NCBI GenBank assembly: GCA_038210135.1
Contig: JBBQWZ010000046.1
Coordinates: 1-57,308, forward strand
DNA from: JBBQWZ01 sp038210135
GTDB lineage: Bacteria > Acidobacteriota > Terriglobia > Bryobacterales > Bryobacteraceae
Direction: 5' to 3'
DNA: 57,308 bases
Part shown: in pieces, positions 42,631 to 51,176 of the stretch
How the letters are laid out: the number at the start of each line of letters is the position of its first letter
How positions within the stretch are numbered: position 1 is the stretch's first letter
Notes under the pieces: model-generated
Databases searched by the model: none
What the model was told of the DNA's origin: nothing
The model's input: only the letters and a program-made list of their open reading frames with translations
Position numbers and translations under genes: made by a program

Positions 42631-43977
42631 ATGCAAGCGGCCACCATCGCGTTCCTTTTCCCCGCCATTCTATTCGCCGGCGACGACTTGCCGGCGCAAA
42701 TCGATCGGCTTATCGACGTTGCCCGCGTAGAGTACGGCGCGCCGGGCATCTCGCTCGCCGTGGTCAAAGACGGCCGCATCCTGTACGCGAAGGGCAGCGG
42801 CGTCGCGAGTGTTGAAACGGCGATGGTCGTCACGCCGGATACGCTTTTCCGCATCGCTTCCACCAGTAAAATGTTTACCGCCGCCGCGTTTGCCAGTCTC
42901 GCCGAAGCAGGCAGGGTGGATCTTGATAAACCTGTCCGCGAGTATGCGCCAAAATTGCAGCCTTGTCTTGGCGAGACAACCCTCCATCAGATCCTCTCTC
43001 ATACCGCCGGGCTGCGCGACGACGCTCCGATGGACGGTCCGCATGATGACGCCGCGCTTGGCAACACGGTGATGAGTTGGGGGTCGGAAGTCTGCTTCGC
43101 GCCGCCCGGGAAAATATTTTCGTACTCGAATCCCGGGTACGCCCTTGCCGGCTACGTCCTTGAACAGGTGACAGGAAAACCGTTTGCCGACTCGATTCGC
43201 GATCTGGTGTTGTTGCCGGCCGGCATGATACGGAGTACGTTTCGTCCTCTGATGGCGATGACGTATCCGCTCGCGTTAGGACACCATCCGAAGGATTCGG
43301 TCGTGCGCCCGTACCCGGACCACGCGGGGACTTGGCCTGCCGGGTCGCTTTTCTCAAGCGCGAACGAAATCGCCAGATTCATGATCGCCCTGCTCGAAGA
43401 AGGCCGCATTGACGGCAAGCAGGCATTGCCGGCCCGTGCCATCGCTCGCATGGAGAAGCCATCTGCAAAGGCCCTCGCGATCGGCCGCGGCTACGGATAT
43501 GGCCTCCAGGTGTTCGAGGAAGATGGCCAGCCGGTCATCCGGCACACCGGTGGCCGGATCGGCTATGGCTCGGTCATTCATCTGTTGCCCGCGCAGCACA
43601 TCGGCGTGGTCGCGCTCACGAACAACACCTCGATCGCTAATCAACTGGTCCGCGACGTCGCTCGGCTGATTGCGGGAACCGTGCCAATTTCATCACGTGG
43701 AGCGGCATCACACCCGGAGCCCGTTCCCCTGGTTCTTCGCGAACGATTGCGAGGGAGCTACATAAACGGCGCCACCATTCGCGTCGCGCTTGCCGAACGC
43801 GACGGCGGCCTGCACCTTCAGTTCGCAGGCCGCTGGTTCCCTGTGCAACGTCTCGGACCAGATCGATATGGCGCCGCGGGAGCGGCGCAGCTATCCGACT
43901 TCCGCATCGTCAATGGCATGAACGGCGAGCCGGAGTATCTCGTAGCGGAGATGTGGGCTCTGCGCAAACAACAGTAG
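42631..43977 (+). CDS. Class C beta-lactamase-like serine hydrolase, exported
   Basis: 448 residues. Signal peptide MQAATIAFLFPAILFAG. The three penicillin-binding motifs are present: S-x-x-K in IASTSKMF, Y-x-N in YSNPGY, and H-T-G-G in IRHTGG replacing KTG. This set is typical of the beta-lactamase/D-aminopeptidase/esterase family (PF00144). A C-terminal lipocalin-like extension follows from about residue 360. Substrate unknown: peptidoglycan D-peptides, esters or beta-lactams are all possible. Confidence 0.87.
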   Translation: MQAATIAFLFPAILFAGDDLPAQIDRLIDVARVEYGAPGISLAVVKDGRILYAKGSGVASVETAMVVTPDTLFRIASTSKMFTAAAFASLAEAGRVDLDKPVREYAPKLQPCLGETTLHQILSHTAGLRDDAPMDGPHDDAALGNTVMSWGSEVCFAPPGKIFSYSNPGYALAGYVLEQVTGKPFADSIRDLVLLPAGMIRSTFRPLMAMTYPLALGHHPKDSVVRPYPDHAGTWPAGSLFSSANEIARFMIALLEEGRIDGKQALPARAIARMEKPSAKALAIGRGYGYGLQVFEEDGQPVIRHTGGRIGYGSVIHLLPAQHIGVVALTNNTSIANQLVRDVARLIAGTVPISSRGAASHPEPVPLVLRERLRGSYINGATIRVALAERDGGLHLQFAGRWFPVQRLGPDRYGAAGAAQLSDFRIVNGMNGEPEYLVAEMWALRKQQ

Positions 43978-44006
43978 AAACCCGAAAAAGAAGGAGGAGC
44001 TGCTTC

Positions 44007-44399
44007 ATGCACGGAGATCAAATCTTTGCGCTGGCGAATGCGTTTGGCTGGACCGTCGTGATTATCGTGATCTGGCAATTGAAGACGCGGGCGAAGGATC
44101 GCGAAGCGGAACGAAAGCATAAGGAGCGAATGATGGCGATGGAAAAAGGAGTGCCACTCCCCGAACTTCCCGACGAGCCGGCGCGCGGATCCACGCTGGG
44201 AGACGCATGGTCGCAGTTCAGCTTGAATCCAAAATGGCCGCTCGGAGCCGGCGCGGTTTTCGTGATGCTTGGTATCGGAGTAAGCCTCGCGTTACTGTTC
44301 TCCGGTGAACAGCTCGACAACCGCAAAGCGTCGTTCGGATTGATCGGCGTTTTTCTGGGCGTTGGTCTTTGGCTCGATTATTTCCTTACCCGGCGGTGA
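44007..44399 (+). CDS. Small membrane protein next to an ECF sigma (DUF6249-like)
   Basis: 130 residues. The start is fixed by a strong AAGGAGGAG 7 bp before the ATG at 44007. There are three hydrophobic spans: about 8-24 (GWTVVIIVIWQL), 78-98 (AGAVFVMLGIGVSLALLF) and 108-126. Between the first and second lies a charged cytoplasmic stretch (RAKDREAERKHKERMMAMEKG). This layout is that of small membrane proteins that precede ECF sigma genes in Acidobacteriota. The stop overlaps the sigma start (GTGA), so it probably takes part in the same regulatory unit. Confidence 0.78.
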   Translation: MHGDQIFALANAFGWTVVIIVIWQLKTRAKDREAERKHKERMMAMEKGVPLPELPDEPARGSTLGDAWSQFSLNPKWPLGAGAVFVMLGIGVSLALLFSGEQLDNRKASFGLIGVFLGVGLWLDYFLTRR

Positions 44400-44941
44400 C
44401 TAGCGATCCAGATCTAGTCGCGCAATTTCGTGCGACGCGAGACGACGACGTATTTCGTCAACTGGTGGAGCGCCATCAGCGGCGCGTATTTCACGTTGCG
44501 TTATCCGTACTGGGTCCTGGCCGCGGTAGCGAAGCCGAAGAAGTGGCGCAGGATGTGTTTCTGCAGGCGTATTTGCAACTGGATGCATTTCGTGGAGATG
44601 CGGCGTTCTCGAGTTGGCTGTATCGCATGGCCTGGAATCGCGCGACCGACCGTGGGCGGCGTGTGCGATTCCGCCGGATTCACGTCGAGGAATCGATGGC
44701 GGATTTGCGGGAAGCGAAACCGGGTCCGCTCTCGGATGCCTTGTCGGAGGAGCGGTCCGCCCGCGTTCGGGCGGCGGTCGAAAATCTTCCGGAGGTCTAC
44801 CGCATGCTGGTTCGAATGCATTACTGGCTGGAGCGTCCACTCGCCGAGATCCAGGAACTCACCGGCATTCCGGAAGGCACCGTCAAGTCATACCTAGCCC
44901 GTGCGCGTAAACGTCTCGAAAGGACTCTCGCCGATGTCTGA
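44396..44941 (+). CDS. RNA polymerase sigma factor, ECF subfamily (RpoE-like)
   Basis: 181 residues from the GTG at 44396, which overlaps the previous stop. Region 2 is seen in EEVAQDVFLQAYLQLDAFRGDAAFSSWLYRMAWNRATD (the DVFL and WL-R-A-N-D positions), and region 4 in LERPLAEIQELTGIPEGTVKSYLARARKRL. This is the classical sigma-E-like type, different from the kinase-linked sigmas elsewhere in the window. It is followed with an 8-bp overlap by a small membrane protein that may be its anti-sigma. Confidence 0.9.
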   Translation: MTSDPDLVAQFRATRDDDVFRQLVERHQRRVFHVALSVLGPGRGSEAEEVAQDVFLQAYLQLDAFRGDAAFSSWLYRMAWNRATDRGRRVRFRRIHVEESMADLREAKPGPLSDALSEERSARVRAAVENLPEVYRMLVRMHYWLERPLAEIQELTGIPEGTVKSYLARARKRLERTLADV

Positions 44942-45218
44942 TCTCGATCGCCTGCTGTCGGAACCGAAGCCTCCGACGCTGTCTCACCACTTCTCACAGC
45001 GCGTCATGGCGAATCTGCCTCCACCTCGGTCGCAGACGGCGCGCTTTTCGCCTTGGTTGCGCGCCTACTGGATCCTGTTCAGCTTTTTCGCGATCTGGCA
45101 GGTCGCGTCGTTGCCTCTGCCTCAGTGGAGCTTGATGCTGCTTACGCCCGTCGCGTTCGGAGTTCTGGCGGCGTCCGCTACCTCATGGCGGAAAATCCTT
45201 GCCCCCCTGCTGCGCTAG
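44934..45218 (+). CDS. Putative small membrane anti-sigma factor
   Basis: 94 residues from the ATG at 44934, inside the end of the sigma gene. The N-terminal 40 residues are soluble and Pro-rich (LSEPKPPTLSHHFSQRVMANLPPP). Two hydrophobic spans follow (about 44-62, AYWILFSFFAIWQVASL, and 68-86). No zinc-binding anti-sigma motif (HxxxCxxC) is present, so the assignment rests on position and topology. The 8-bp overlap shows tight coupling with the sigma. Confidence 0.6.
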   Translation: MSDLDRLLSEPKPPTLSHHFSQRVMANLPPPRSQTARFSPWLRAYWILFSFFAIWQVASLPLPQWSLMLLTPVAFGVLAASATSWRKILAPLLR

Positions 45219-45227
45219 ACGCGGATA

Positions 45228-46160
45228 ATGGACTCCATGCGCATCGCGGCGATCGTCCAGCACAGCCCTGTTTTTCTCGACCTCCAAGCCAGCGTCGAAA
45301 AAGCTGTTGGCTTAATCGGCGAAGCGGCCGCGCAAGGCGCATCCGTCATCGCGTTTCCGGAAACCTGGCTGCCTGGTTATCCCGTCTGGCTCGACTATTC
45401 GCCGAGTGCGGGCTTGTGGGATTACCAACCCGCGAAGACCCTGTTTCGCAGGCTCTGGGAGAATAGCGTGGCGCTGGATTCGCCGGAAATCGCTAGGCTG
45501 ATTGCGTGCGCGGCGAAGCATCGCGTTCTGCTGCTGATGGGCGTACACGAGCGCGTCGGAGATACGCTCTTCAATAGCATCCTGTACCTGTCCGAAGCCG
45601 GCGTCGCCGGAGTCCATCGCAAACTGATGCCGACTTACACTGAGCGAATGATCTGGGGGCAAGGCGATGGTTCGACCCTGACCGCTATCGATTTCGATGG
45701 CGCGCGCGTAGGCGGTCTGATTTGCTGGGAGCACTGGATGCCGCTGACCCGCGCCGCCATGCACGCCCGACGCGAGTTGATCCACGCCGCCCAATGGCCA
45801 ATGGTCAACGGCATGCATCTGGTGGCGTCGCGGCATTACGCGTTTGAAGGGCAGTGTTTCGTGCTGGCCGCCGGGGCGATGCTGCATTCGGATCAACTGC
45901 CAGCGGGTTTCGAACTGCTCGACGAGATTCCGCGCGGCCCGATTTTGCGCGGCGGGAGTGCGATTATCGGTCCGGATGGCGGGTTGATCGGCGAGCAGCA
46001 GCGCGATATCGAAACGATCTTGTATGCCGAAATCGACGAGCAGAAAGCGATCGAGGGGCGGATGCTGCTCGATGTGAACGGCCACTATTCAAGGCCCGAT
46101 GTTTTCCATCTCGAGGTGGACGAGCGGCCCAAATCCGGGGTGACCTTCGGTTCCGCTTAG
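45228..46160 (+). CDS. Nitrilase / carbon-nitrogen hydrolase
   Basis: 310 residues. The catalytic triad is visible: Glu in FPETWLPGYPVW, Lys in HRKLMPTYTERMIWGQG, and Cys in GGLICWEHWMPLTRAAMHA. These extended motifs are those of the aliphatic/aryl nitrilase branch, not only of amidases. It would convert a nitrile to an acid plus ammonia in the cytoplasm. The ATG at 45237 is an alternative start three codons in. It lies 9 bp after the putative anti-sigma gene, so co-transcription is possible. Confidence 0.9.
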   Translation: MDSMRIAAIVQHSPVFLDLQASVEKAVGLIGEAAAQGASVIAFPETWLPGYPVWLDYSPSAGLWDYQPAKTLFRRLWENSVALDSPEIARLIACAAKHRVLLLMGVHERVGDTLFNSILYLSEAGVAGVHRKLMPTYTERMIWGQGDGSTLTAIDFDGARVGGLICWEHWMPLTRAAMHARRELIHAAQWPMVNGMHLVASRHYAFEGQCFVLAAGAMLHSDQLPAGFELLDEIPRGPILRGGSAIIGPDGGLIGEQQRDIETILYAEIDEQKAIEGRMLLDVNGHYSRPDVFHLEVDERPKSGVTFGSA

Positions 46161-46165
46161 CGAAC

Positions 46166-46810
46166 TTACGGTTTCTTGTCCGGCGGAACTTCGCCCTTTT
46201 TCATGAGAGTCGGCAGCTTCCGCTTGGGCTCGCTGCTCTCTTCCTTCTGCGCGGTCTTTTTTTCTTCCTTCTTCTCTTCCGGAGTCCGCAGAGCGTCGCG
46301 CTCTTTTTTTTCCTTGCCGTCTTTGGCGACGACTTTGGTCGCGCGTTCCTTCAAATCCGCACTAGCGAGGTCATGGCTGTCTTCCGTTGTTTCGATCGCC
46401 TGCTCCAGAGCGAACTTGTAACGCGGCATATCCTTTGGATTCGCGTCCTGCATTTTGCGCAGCGAATCCAACATTTCCTTTTCGGATGCCGCCACCGTGG
46501 CGATGCCCACTTCGATCGGCACCTTGCGTTTCAGCGCGTCGTCTGCGACCGCATCGATTGCTTCGATGATCTTCGTAAAATCCTCGAGCGTGTCGTGAAT
46601 CAGCGCCGAACGCCCCGCCTTCTCCTTCGCGAGAAAGGACTGCAGCATGTCCACGCGCATCTTCGCGAATTCCAGGTAGAGCTTCATCCTTTCGTTCGGC
46701 TCCTGCACCAAACGAATCCGATCCACCTCATCACCAGTCAGGAAGTCGCGCGTCGAAGCCTGTCCGAACAGACTCAAGCCCGTCGCAATCGTAAGTAGGA
46801 GGAACCGCAT
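46166..46810 (-). CDS. Secreted helical protein with a Lys/Glu-rich tail
   Basis: About 214 residues from the ATG at 46810. Signal peptide MRFLLLTIATGLSLFG. The body is long-helix, coiled-coil-like, and the last 60 residues are almost only Lys, Glu, Asp, Pro and Ala (disordered). No known family. It resembles the next gene upstream (46852-47259) in helical character and in the signal-peptide start, and both lie downstream of a TPR protein gene on the same strand. Possibly a small periplasmic complex. Confidence 0.7.
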   Translation of the reverse strand: MRFLLLTIATGLSLFGQASTRDFLTGDEVDRIRLVQEPNERMKLYLEFAKMRVDMLQSFLAKEKAGRSALIHDTLEDFTKIIEAIDAVADDALKRKVPIEVGIATVAASEKEMLDSLRKMQDANPKDMPRYKFALEQAIETTEDSHDLASADLKERATKVVAKDGKEKKERDALRTPEEKKEEKKTAQKEESSEPKRKLPTLMKKGEVPPDKKP

Positions 46811-46851
46811 CGTACGCCTCACGTCTCTAAAATACCCCACGCCGCTCCTGC

Positions 46852-47259
46852 TTACTTCTTGGTCATGATTTCCGCGAGGACATGCTCGTGAACTTCGCCG
46901 ACCTTCTTTTGGGTGGCGTCGATTGGATCGCGCTCCTCTAGGCCAGCAGATTCAGAAAGGCTTTTCAGGCGACGCATGAGTTCCCGCAGCCTCAATTCGG
47001 CGGCTTTGAAATGCTTGGGGCTCTTCCGCGCGCTTTTGCCGGTCGCGTCGAGCGATTCCTGACACAACAGGGCCGCGGCTTCGACGTCATCAAGCCGCTC
47101 CTTCAGTTTTTGGGTGTCGCCCGCGGACACGGCGTCACGGGCCTGGGACAGCGATTCATGCGCGAAGCGGATCGCCAGGTCCGCGCGGTGCTCCAGATTC
47201 GCTTCCGCCTTAATCGAAGCAAGGTCCGCCGCCAGCAGCAAGGTGAGCAGGAACATCAT
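46852..47259 (-). CDS. Small exported helical protein
   Basis: 135 residues. A short hydrophobic start (MMFLLTLLLAADLAS) looks like a signal peptide or anchor. The rest is helical, with heptad-like spacing around LKERLDDVEAAALLCQESL and AELRLRELMRRLKSLSES. It overlaps the end of the TPR gene by 4 bp (47256-47259), so the two are coupled. Function unknown; a partner of the TPR protein is the simplest idea. Confidence 0.68.
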   Translation of the reverse strand: MMFLLTLLLAADLASIKAEANLEHRADLAIRFAHESLSQARDAVSAGDTQKLKERLDDVEAAALLCQESLDATGKSARKSPKHFKAAELRLRELMRRLKSLSESAGLEERDPIDATQKKVGEVHEHVLAEIMTKK

Positions 47260-48461
47260 TTCTTGTGCAACTCCTGTTCGAGGATTCGGAGCCGTTGGCG
47301 GGCCTTGAAATCCTCATCCGGATTCTTACCACTGGACGTCGCCAAGTATTGTTTGTAGCTTTCAATCGCAGGCTTGATCTGATGAAACTTGTCCAGGATG
47401 ATCGCCCGAAAGAAATAATGCGCGCTGGTCTCGGCCTTCAATGCACGTATCCGGTCGAGCGCGGCGAGCGCTTCCGGGTACTGGTCGGCGAGCATCAGGA
47501 CGCCGGTCAGTTCGCTCCATGCTTCGACCGAATCCGGCTTCATCTGGGTCGCGGCGAAAAATTGTTGGGAAGCGGGCACGAACATCTTTTGATCCCGCAG
47601 GGTGCGTCCGTAGAACATGCGCAGCGGATAATCTCTCGGTTCGGCGGCGACAGATTGCTGTAATAGAGGTAGGCCTTTGTCGGCATGTTTGGTTGCCAGG
47701 TAGGCCTGCGCCAGCGTCAACCGGTAGGCCGCAGTCGGCGATTTGGCTACCGCGGATTCGAGATAGGGGACGGAATCGGCCGCGCGTCCGGCTTCGAACA
47801 GCAGAATCCCCAGGCGTCCCGCGACGGCGGAATTTGCCTTGAATTGCTCGTAAATTGCAATCGCTTCGGCTCTCTTGCCGGCTTGTTCGAAGAGCGAACC
47901 GAGTTCGAGGATGCTGTCTTTGTAAGCGGGATCCAGTTCCGCGGCGCGCTGGTAATGCGGCGCGGCCTCGGGGAGTTTCGATTGCTTCACAAGGGACTGC
48001 GCCAATCCAAATTCTGCCGCGGCCGACTTCGGATCCGCGGCGATGGCAGCTTGGAAAGCGGTCGCCGCGCGAGGATCGTTGGCTTGGATCAGCGCCTGGC
48101 CCAGGTAAAACTGCGGCCGGAAAACGGCCGGTTTCTGGGCGACCGCGGCTTCGAGCAGCGGGATCGCTTCGGCGCTGCGCTTCGCGCTGACCAACAAAAT
48201 TCCCAGGTTCAATTGCGCTTCATACAGGCCCGGTTTCAGTTCGAGGACGATTTTGTATTCCGGAATGGCTTCCGCTGCCTTGCCGGCCATGCTGAACGTC
48301 AGCGCCAAGTTGAAGTGCGCGGAAAAGTCCTTCGCGTCCGCCGCGATGGCCTTCTGAAACCACTGCGCGGCAACGTCGAACTTCTGCGCGTCCAACGCCT
48401 TCATGCCTTCGGCTTGCGGATCATTCGCCTGCCAACACAGAAGCAGGACCAGCCACCACAT
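47256..48461 (-). CDS. TPR-repeat protein, exported or membrane-anchored
   Basis: 401 residues. A hydrophobic N-terminus (MWWLVLLLCWQAN) is probably a signal sequence. About ten TPR units follow, for example KFDVAAQWFQKAIAADAK, KAAEAIPEYKIVLELKP and KLPEAAPHYQRAAELDP. TPRs serve protein binding. The gene leads the coupled set with 46852-47259 and 46166-46810 and follows the methyltransferase gene by 19 bp. Confidence 0.83.
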   Translation of the reverse strand: MWWLVLLLCWQANDPQAEGMKALDAQKFDVAAQWFQKAIAADAKDFSAHFNLALTFSMAGKAAEAIPEYKIVLELKPGLYEAQLNLGILLVSAKRSAEAIPLLEAAVAQKPAVFRPQFYLGQALIQANDPRAATAFQAAIAADPKSAAAEFGLAQSLVKQSKLPEAAPHYQRAAELDPAYKDSILELGSLFEQAGKRAEAIAIYEQFKANSAVAGRLGILLFEAGRAADSVPYLESAVAKSPTAAYRLTLAQAYLATKHADKGLPLLQQSVAAEPRDYPLRMFYGRTLRDQKMFVPASQQFFAATQMKPDSVEAWSELTGVLMLADQYPEALAALDRIRALKAETSAHYFFRAIILDKFHQIKPAIESYKQYLATSSGKNPDEDFKARQRLRILEQELHKK

Positions 48462-48480
48462 AGATCTATTATGAGCGCCT

Positions 48481-49263
48481 TTATCGCCTGGTAGCGGCGA
48501 TGAGGCAGCGGAACCGCTGATTCAGGCGGATGCGTCCGTCCGGCAAGCGAAAGCGATCGAGGACTGCGCGGACCGCAGCCTCGACCGGCTCCTGGCCGAG
48601 AATCTCGACGGAGCGGCGCGTCGGTCCGGCTGCCATCTGGCCGCGCAAGGCGAGATCGAGTGAGTCGGACACGAACTCAATGCGAATCTCGCGCACTGTG
48701 AATTGGCTGCCGGCGAAGGCAGCTTCCAGTTCTCCGGGAAGCGACAAAGCGAATGGACCGCGGCCCGACGGTTTCTTCGGAAACAGGCCGACGATGGCTT
48801 CGAAAACCAGCCGCTGATCGCAGTCCTCCCAGGCCCAGACGACCGCGCAGGCCGACTTTGCGACGCGCGTCATCTCCGAGGCAGCGCGTACCGGATTGCC
48901 GGTGAACTGCAGGGAATTGATCGCGATGGCAAGGTCGAATTCCTGATCGGCGAACGGAAGCGCTTCCATGTCGGCGGCACGCAGGTCGGCGTCCGGAAGG
49001 CGCTTTCGCGCTTCATTGAGCAACGCCGGAGTCGCATCGATCCCGGTGACGATGGCACCACGGAGACCGGCCCGCGTCATGGCGCCACCGGATCCGCAGC
49101 CTGCATCGAGCAGCCGGATTCCCGCGCCAACGCCGGCCACATCCAGGACATGATCCCAGAACGGCGGCTCGATGCGCTCCGCCATTTCAGCCCACTCGGC
49201 CGCTCCATCAGTCCACAAACGAGCCTGTCTTTGGGCGCTCTCGCTCATCGGAGTGTCAGGCAA
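48481..49263 (-). CDS. Class I SAM-dependent methyltransferase
   Basis: 260 residues. The SAM-binding motif I is LLDAGCGSGG (about 51-60), motif II lies in VTGIDATPALLNEA, and ADMEALPFADQEFDLAIAIN is the motif III/IV region. It belongs to the Methyltransf_11 type; the acceptor is unknown. It starts inside the end of the symporter gene (8-bp overlap), so they are coupled, although no shared pathway is obvious. The ATG at 49248 is an alternative start. Confidence 0.86.
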   Translation of the reverse strand: MPDTPMSESAQRQARLWTDGAAEWAEMAERIEPPFWDHVLDVAGVGAGIRLLDAGCGSGGAMTRAGLRGAIVTGIDATPALLNEARKRLPDADLRAADMEALPFADQEFDLAIAINSLQFTGNPVRAASEMTRVAKSACAVVWAWEDCDQRLVFEAIVGLFPKKPSGRGPFALSLPGELEAAFAGSQFTVREIRIEFVSDSLDLALRGQMAAGPTRRSVEILGQEPVEAAVRAVLDRFRLPDGRIRLNQRFRCLIAATRR

Positions 49264-50944
49264 CGCGAGCCTCTTCTTTCCGAATGGCGGTGATCAGCAA
49301 CGCGCTGAGTACCACCGCAAACGGTCCGATGACGTTGTACCAGAGGAAAGCGATTCCGGTGAACTTGGCGGCCGCGAGGATGGTCAACTGGCCCACGATG
49401 GTTCCATAAAAGGCAGCTGAGGGTCCGATTTTCTTGAAGAAAAACGCGAGAACGAAAACGCCCAGCATGCTGCCGTAGAACAGAGATCCGACGATGTTGA
49501 CCTGCTCAATCAAGGCGCCGAAACTGCCTCCGCCATAGCTCGCGAACAAAACCGCGTAGATCCCCCAGAAGGCCGTCGCGAGGCGCGATGCGATCAGGTA
49601 GCTGCGGTCGGTGCCGTCTTTCTTTACGAATCGCCGGTAGACGTCCATCACGCTCACCGTGGCCAGCGAATTGATCTCGCCCGAAATGGCCGACATCGCC
49701 GCCGTGAAAATGACGCCGATCACGAGGCCCACGACTCCGACTGGGAGGTAATGCGTAACGAAAGATAAGAAGATGTAATTCGTGTCGTTCGAGTACGCTG
49801 GATTTCCTTGCTTGGCAAGCTTGGTGGCTTGGTCGCGAGCGGCATCGAACTGCTTCTGCGCCCCACGGAATTCGCCGGCTGCGGATGTCTTTGCTTCCTG
49901 ATCTCCCGAACGCTCCGCCGCGACGAACTTGCGCGCCGCCGCAGCCCGGGCCGCGTGCGCTTTGTCGAACTCGCTTGTGACCGCGGCATAGCCGGGCTCT
50001 CGTTCAATGCGTGCCTGTTCGATCGGCTGAAACAAAACCGGCGGCTTTTCGAACAGGAAGAATACGAAGACCATTGTCCCGATGAACAGGATGAAGAACT
50101 GCATCGGGATCTTGGCTATTGCGTTGAACAGCAGGCTGAGCCGGCTTTGGCCGATCGACTTGCCGGTCAGGTAACGCTGTACCTGACTTTGGTCGGTGCC
50201 GAAATAGGCGAGCGCCAGGAACATGCCACCGATCAGGCCGCTCCAGACGTTATAGCGCGAGTTCGGGTCGAAATGCGTGTCCACCGCGTTGAGGCGTCCG
50301 GCGGCTCCGGCGAGGTGCAGCGCGTCGCCGAACGAAATATCAGACGGCATCAGGTAGAGCGCCATACCAAGGGACAGGATCAGCGCCGCAAAGATGACCA
50401 TCATTTGCTGCACGTCGGCGTGGGTCACGGCCTTGATGCCGCCCATCGTCGTGTACAGCACGACGAGGCTGCCCATCAGCAGCGCCGTGTATTTGTCGGG
50501 CCATCCGAGAATGACGCTTAGCACAACGGCCGGCGCGTACAAGGCGATGCCCGCGCTGAGCCCGCGTTGAATCAGAAAAATTCCGCTGACCAGCGCGCGC
50601 GTTCTGCTGTCGAATCGCTGCTCCAGGAATTCGTACGCGGTATAGACGCGCGCCCTATGAAAGGCGGGCACGACGGTCGCGGACAGGATGACCATCGCGA
50701 GCGGCACGCCGAAATAAAACTGCACGAACCGCATGCCGTCGGTGAATGCCTGGCCCGTTGTCGAGATGAACGTGATGGCGCTCGCCTGCGTCGCCATGAT
50801 CGAAAGCCCCATGGCGTACCAGGGCATCGACTTGCCGGCGAGCAGGAATTTGCTGACACTGTCTGAGCCCCGGCCGCGGTAGAGTCCGTAGCTGACCAGC
50901 GTGACGATCCAGGCGAAGAGTACGACCCAGTCGAGTGTTCGCAT
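49256..50944 (-). CDS. Sodium:solute symporter family transporter
   Basis: 562 residues with about 13 membrane helices. SSS motifs are seen: AGKSMPWYAMGLSIMATQASAITFI near the N-terminus and GTDQSQVQRYLTGKS in the middle. An unusual soluble insert lies between helices at about residues 310-395, rich in Ala, Lys, Glu and Arg (KAHAARAAAARKFVAAE, KQFDAARDQATKL), predicted coiled coil. Substrate unknown (sugars, amino acids or organic acids). It is preceded within 6 bp by a 47-residue membrane protein gene. Confidence 0.9.
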   Translation of the reverse strand: MRTLDWVVLFAWIVTLVSYGLYRGRGSDSVSKFLLAGKSMPWYAMGLSIMATQASAITFISTTGQAFTDGMRFVQFYFGVPLAMVILSATVVPAFHRARVYTAYEFLEQRFDSRTRALVSGIFLIQRGLSAGIALYAPAVVLSVILGWPDKYTALLMGSLVVLYTTMGGIKAVTHADVQQMMVIFAALILSLGMALYLMPSDISFGDALHLAGAAGRLNAVDTHFDPNSRYNVWSGLIGGMFLALAYFGTDQSQVQRYLTGKSIGQSRLSLLFNAIAKIPMQFFILFIGTMVFVFFLFEKPPVLFQPIEQARIEREPGYAAVTSEFDKAHAARAAAARKFVAAERSGDQEAKTSAAGEFRGAQKQFDAARDQATKLAKQGNPAYSNDTNYIFLSFVTHYLPVGVVGLVIGVIFTAAMSAISGEINSLATVSVMDVYRRFVKKDGTDRSYLIASRLATAFWGIYAVLFASYGGGSFGALIEQVNIVGSLFYGSMLGVFVLAFFFKKIGPSAAFYGTIVGQLTILAAAKFTGIAFLWYNVIGPFAVVLSALLITAIRKEEARVA

Positions 50945-50950
50945 CGGCGT

Positions 50951-51094
50951 CTAGGCGAGAAACGCCCGCGAAAACCAATAGAACAGGCCGATTACGCAAA
51001 CCAGCCAAAACAGAACAAAACCGTACACGCGCGGCCACGTGCCGAGGAACGGCGGCGGCTCGTCGATCACTTCTTTATGCGGCTCTTCGATCAT
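50951..51094 (-). CDS. 47-residue single-span membrane protein before the symporter
   Basis: 47 residues: a charged, Pro-rich cytoplasmic N-terminus (MIEEPHKEVIDEPPPFLG), then one hydrophobic helix (VYGFVLFWLVCVIGLFYWF) and a short tail ending AFLA. The stop is 6 bp before the symporter start. A real gene is likely because of its coding character, clean start and stop, and spacing. It may be a small accessory subunit of the symporter, as small proteins are for some solute/sodium symporters. I do not recognise a family. Confidence 0.7.
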   Translation of the reverse strand: MIEEPHKEVIDEPPPFLGTWPRVYGFVLFWLVCVIGLFYWFSRAFLA

Positions 51095-51116
51095 GAGCCT
51101 TCTTAGAGTACACCGC

Positions 51117-51167
51117 GTGGCATAGGCCTCCGGCCTGTGGATGTGGCATAGGCCTCCGGCCTGTGGA
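51117..51167. repeat. Two perfect 25-bp direct repeats, one base apart
   Basis: Bases 51117-51141 and 51143-51167 are identical, and each contains an internal palindrome around aggcctccggcct. They lie between the stop of the PIG-L gene and the start of the 47-residue gene. This looks like a dispersed intergenic palindromic repeat that occurs in tandem. Confidence 0.8.
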
Positions 51168-51176
51168 ACACAAAGA

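Noticed and set aside
42383..42730. 115-codon plus-strand frame in the intergenic region
   Set aside because: It reads through the inverted repeat and into the signal peptide of the serine hydrolase gene in another frame; composition is not coding-like.
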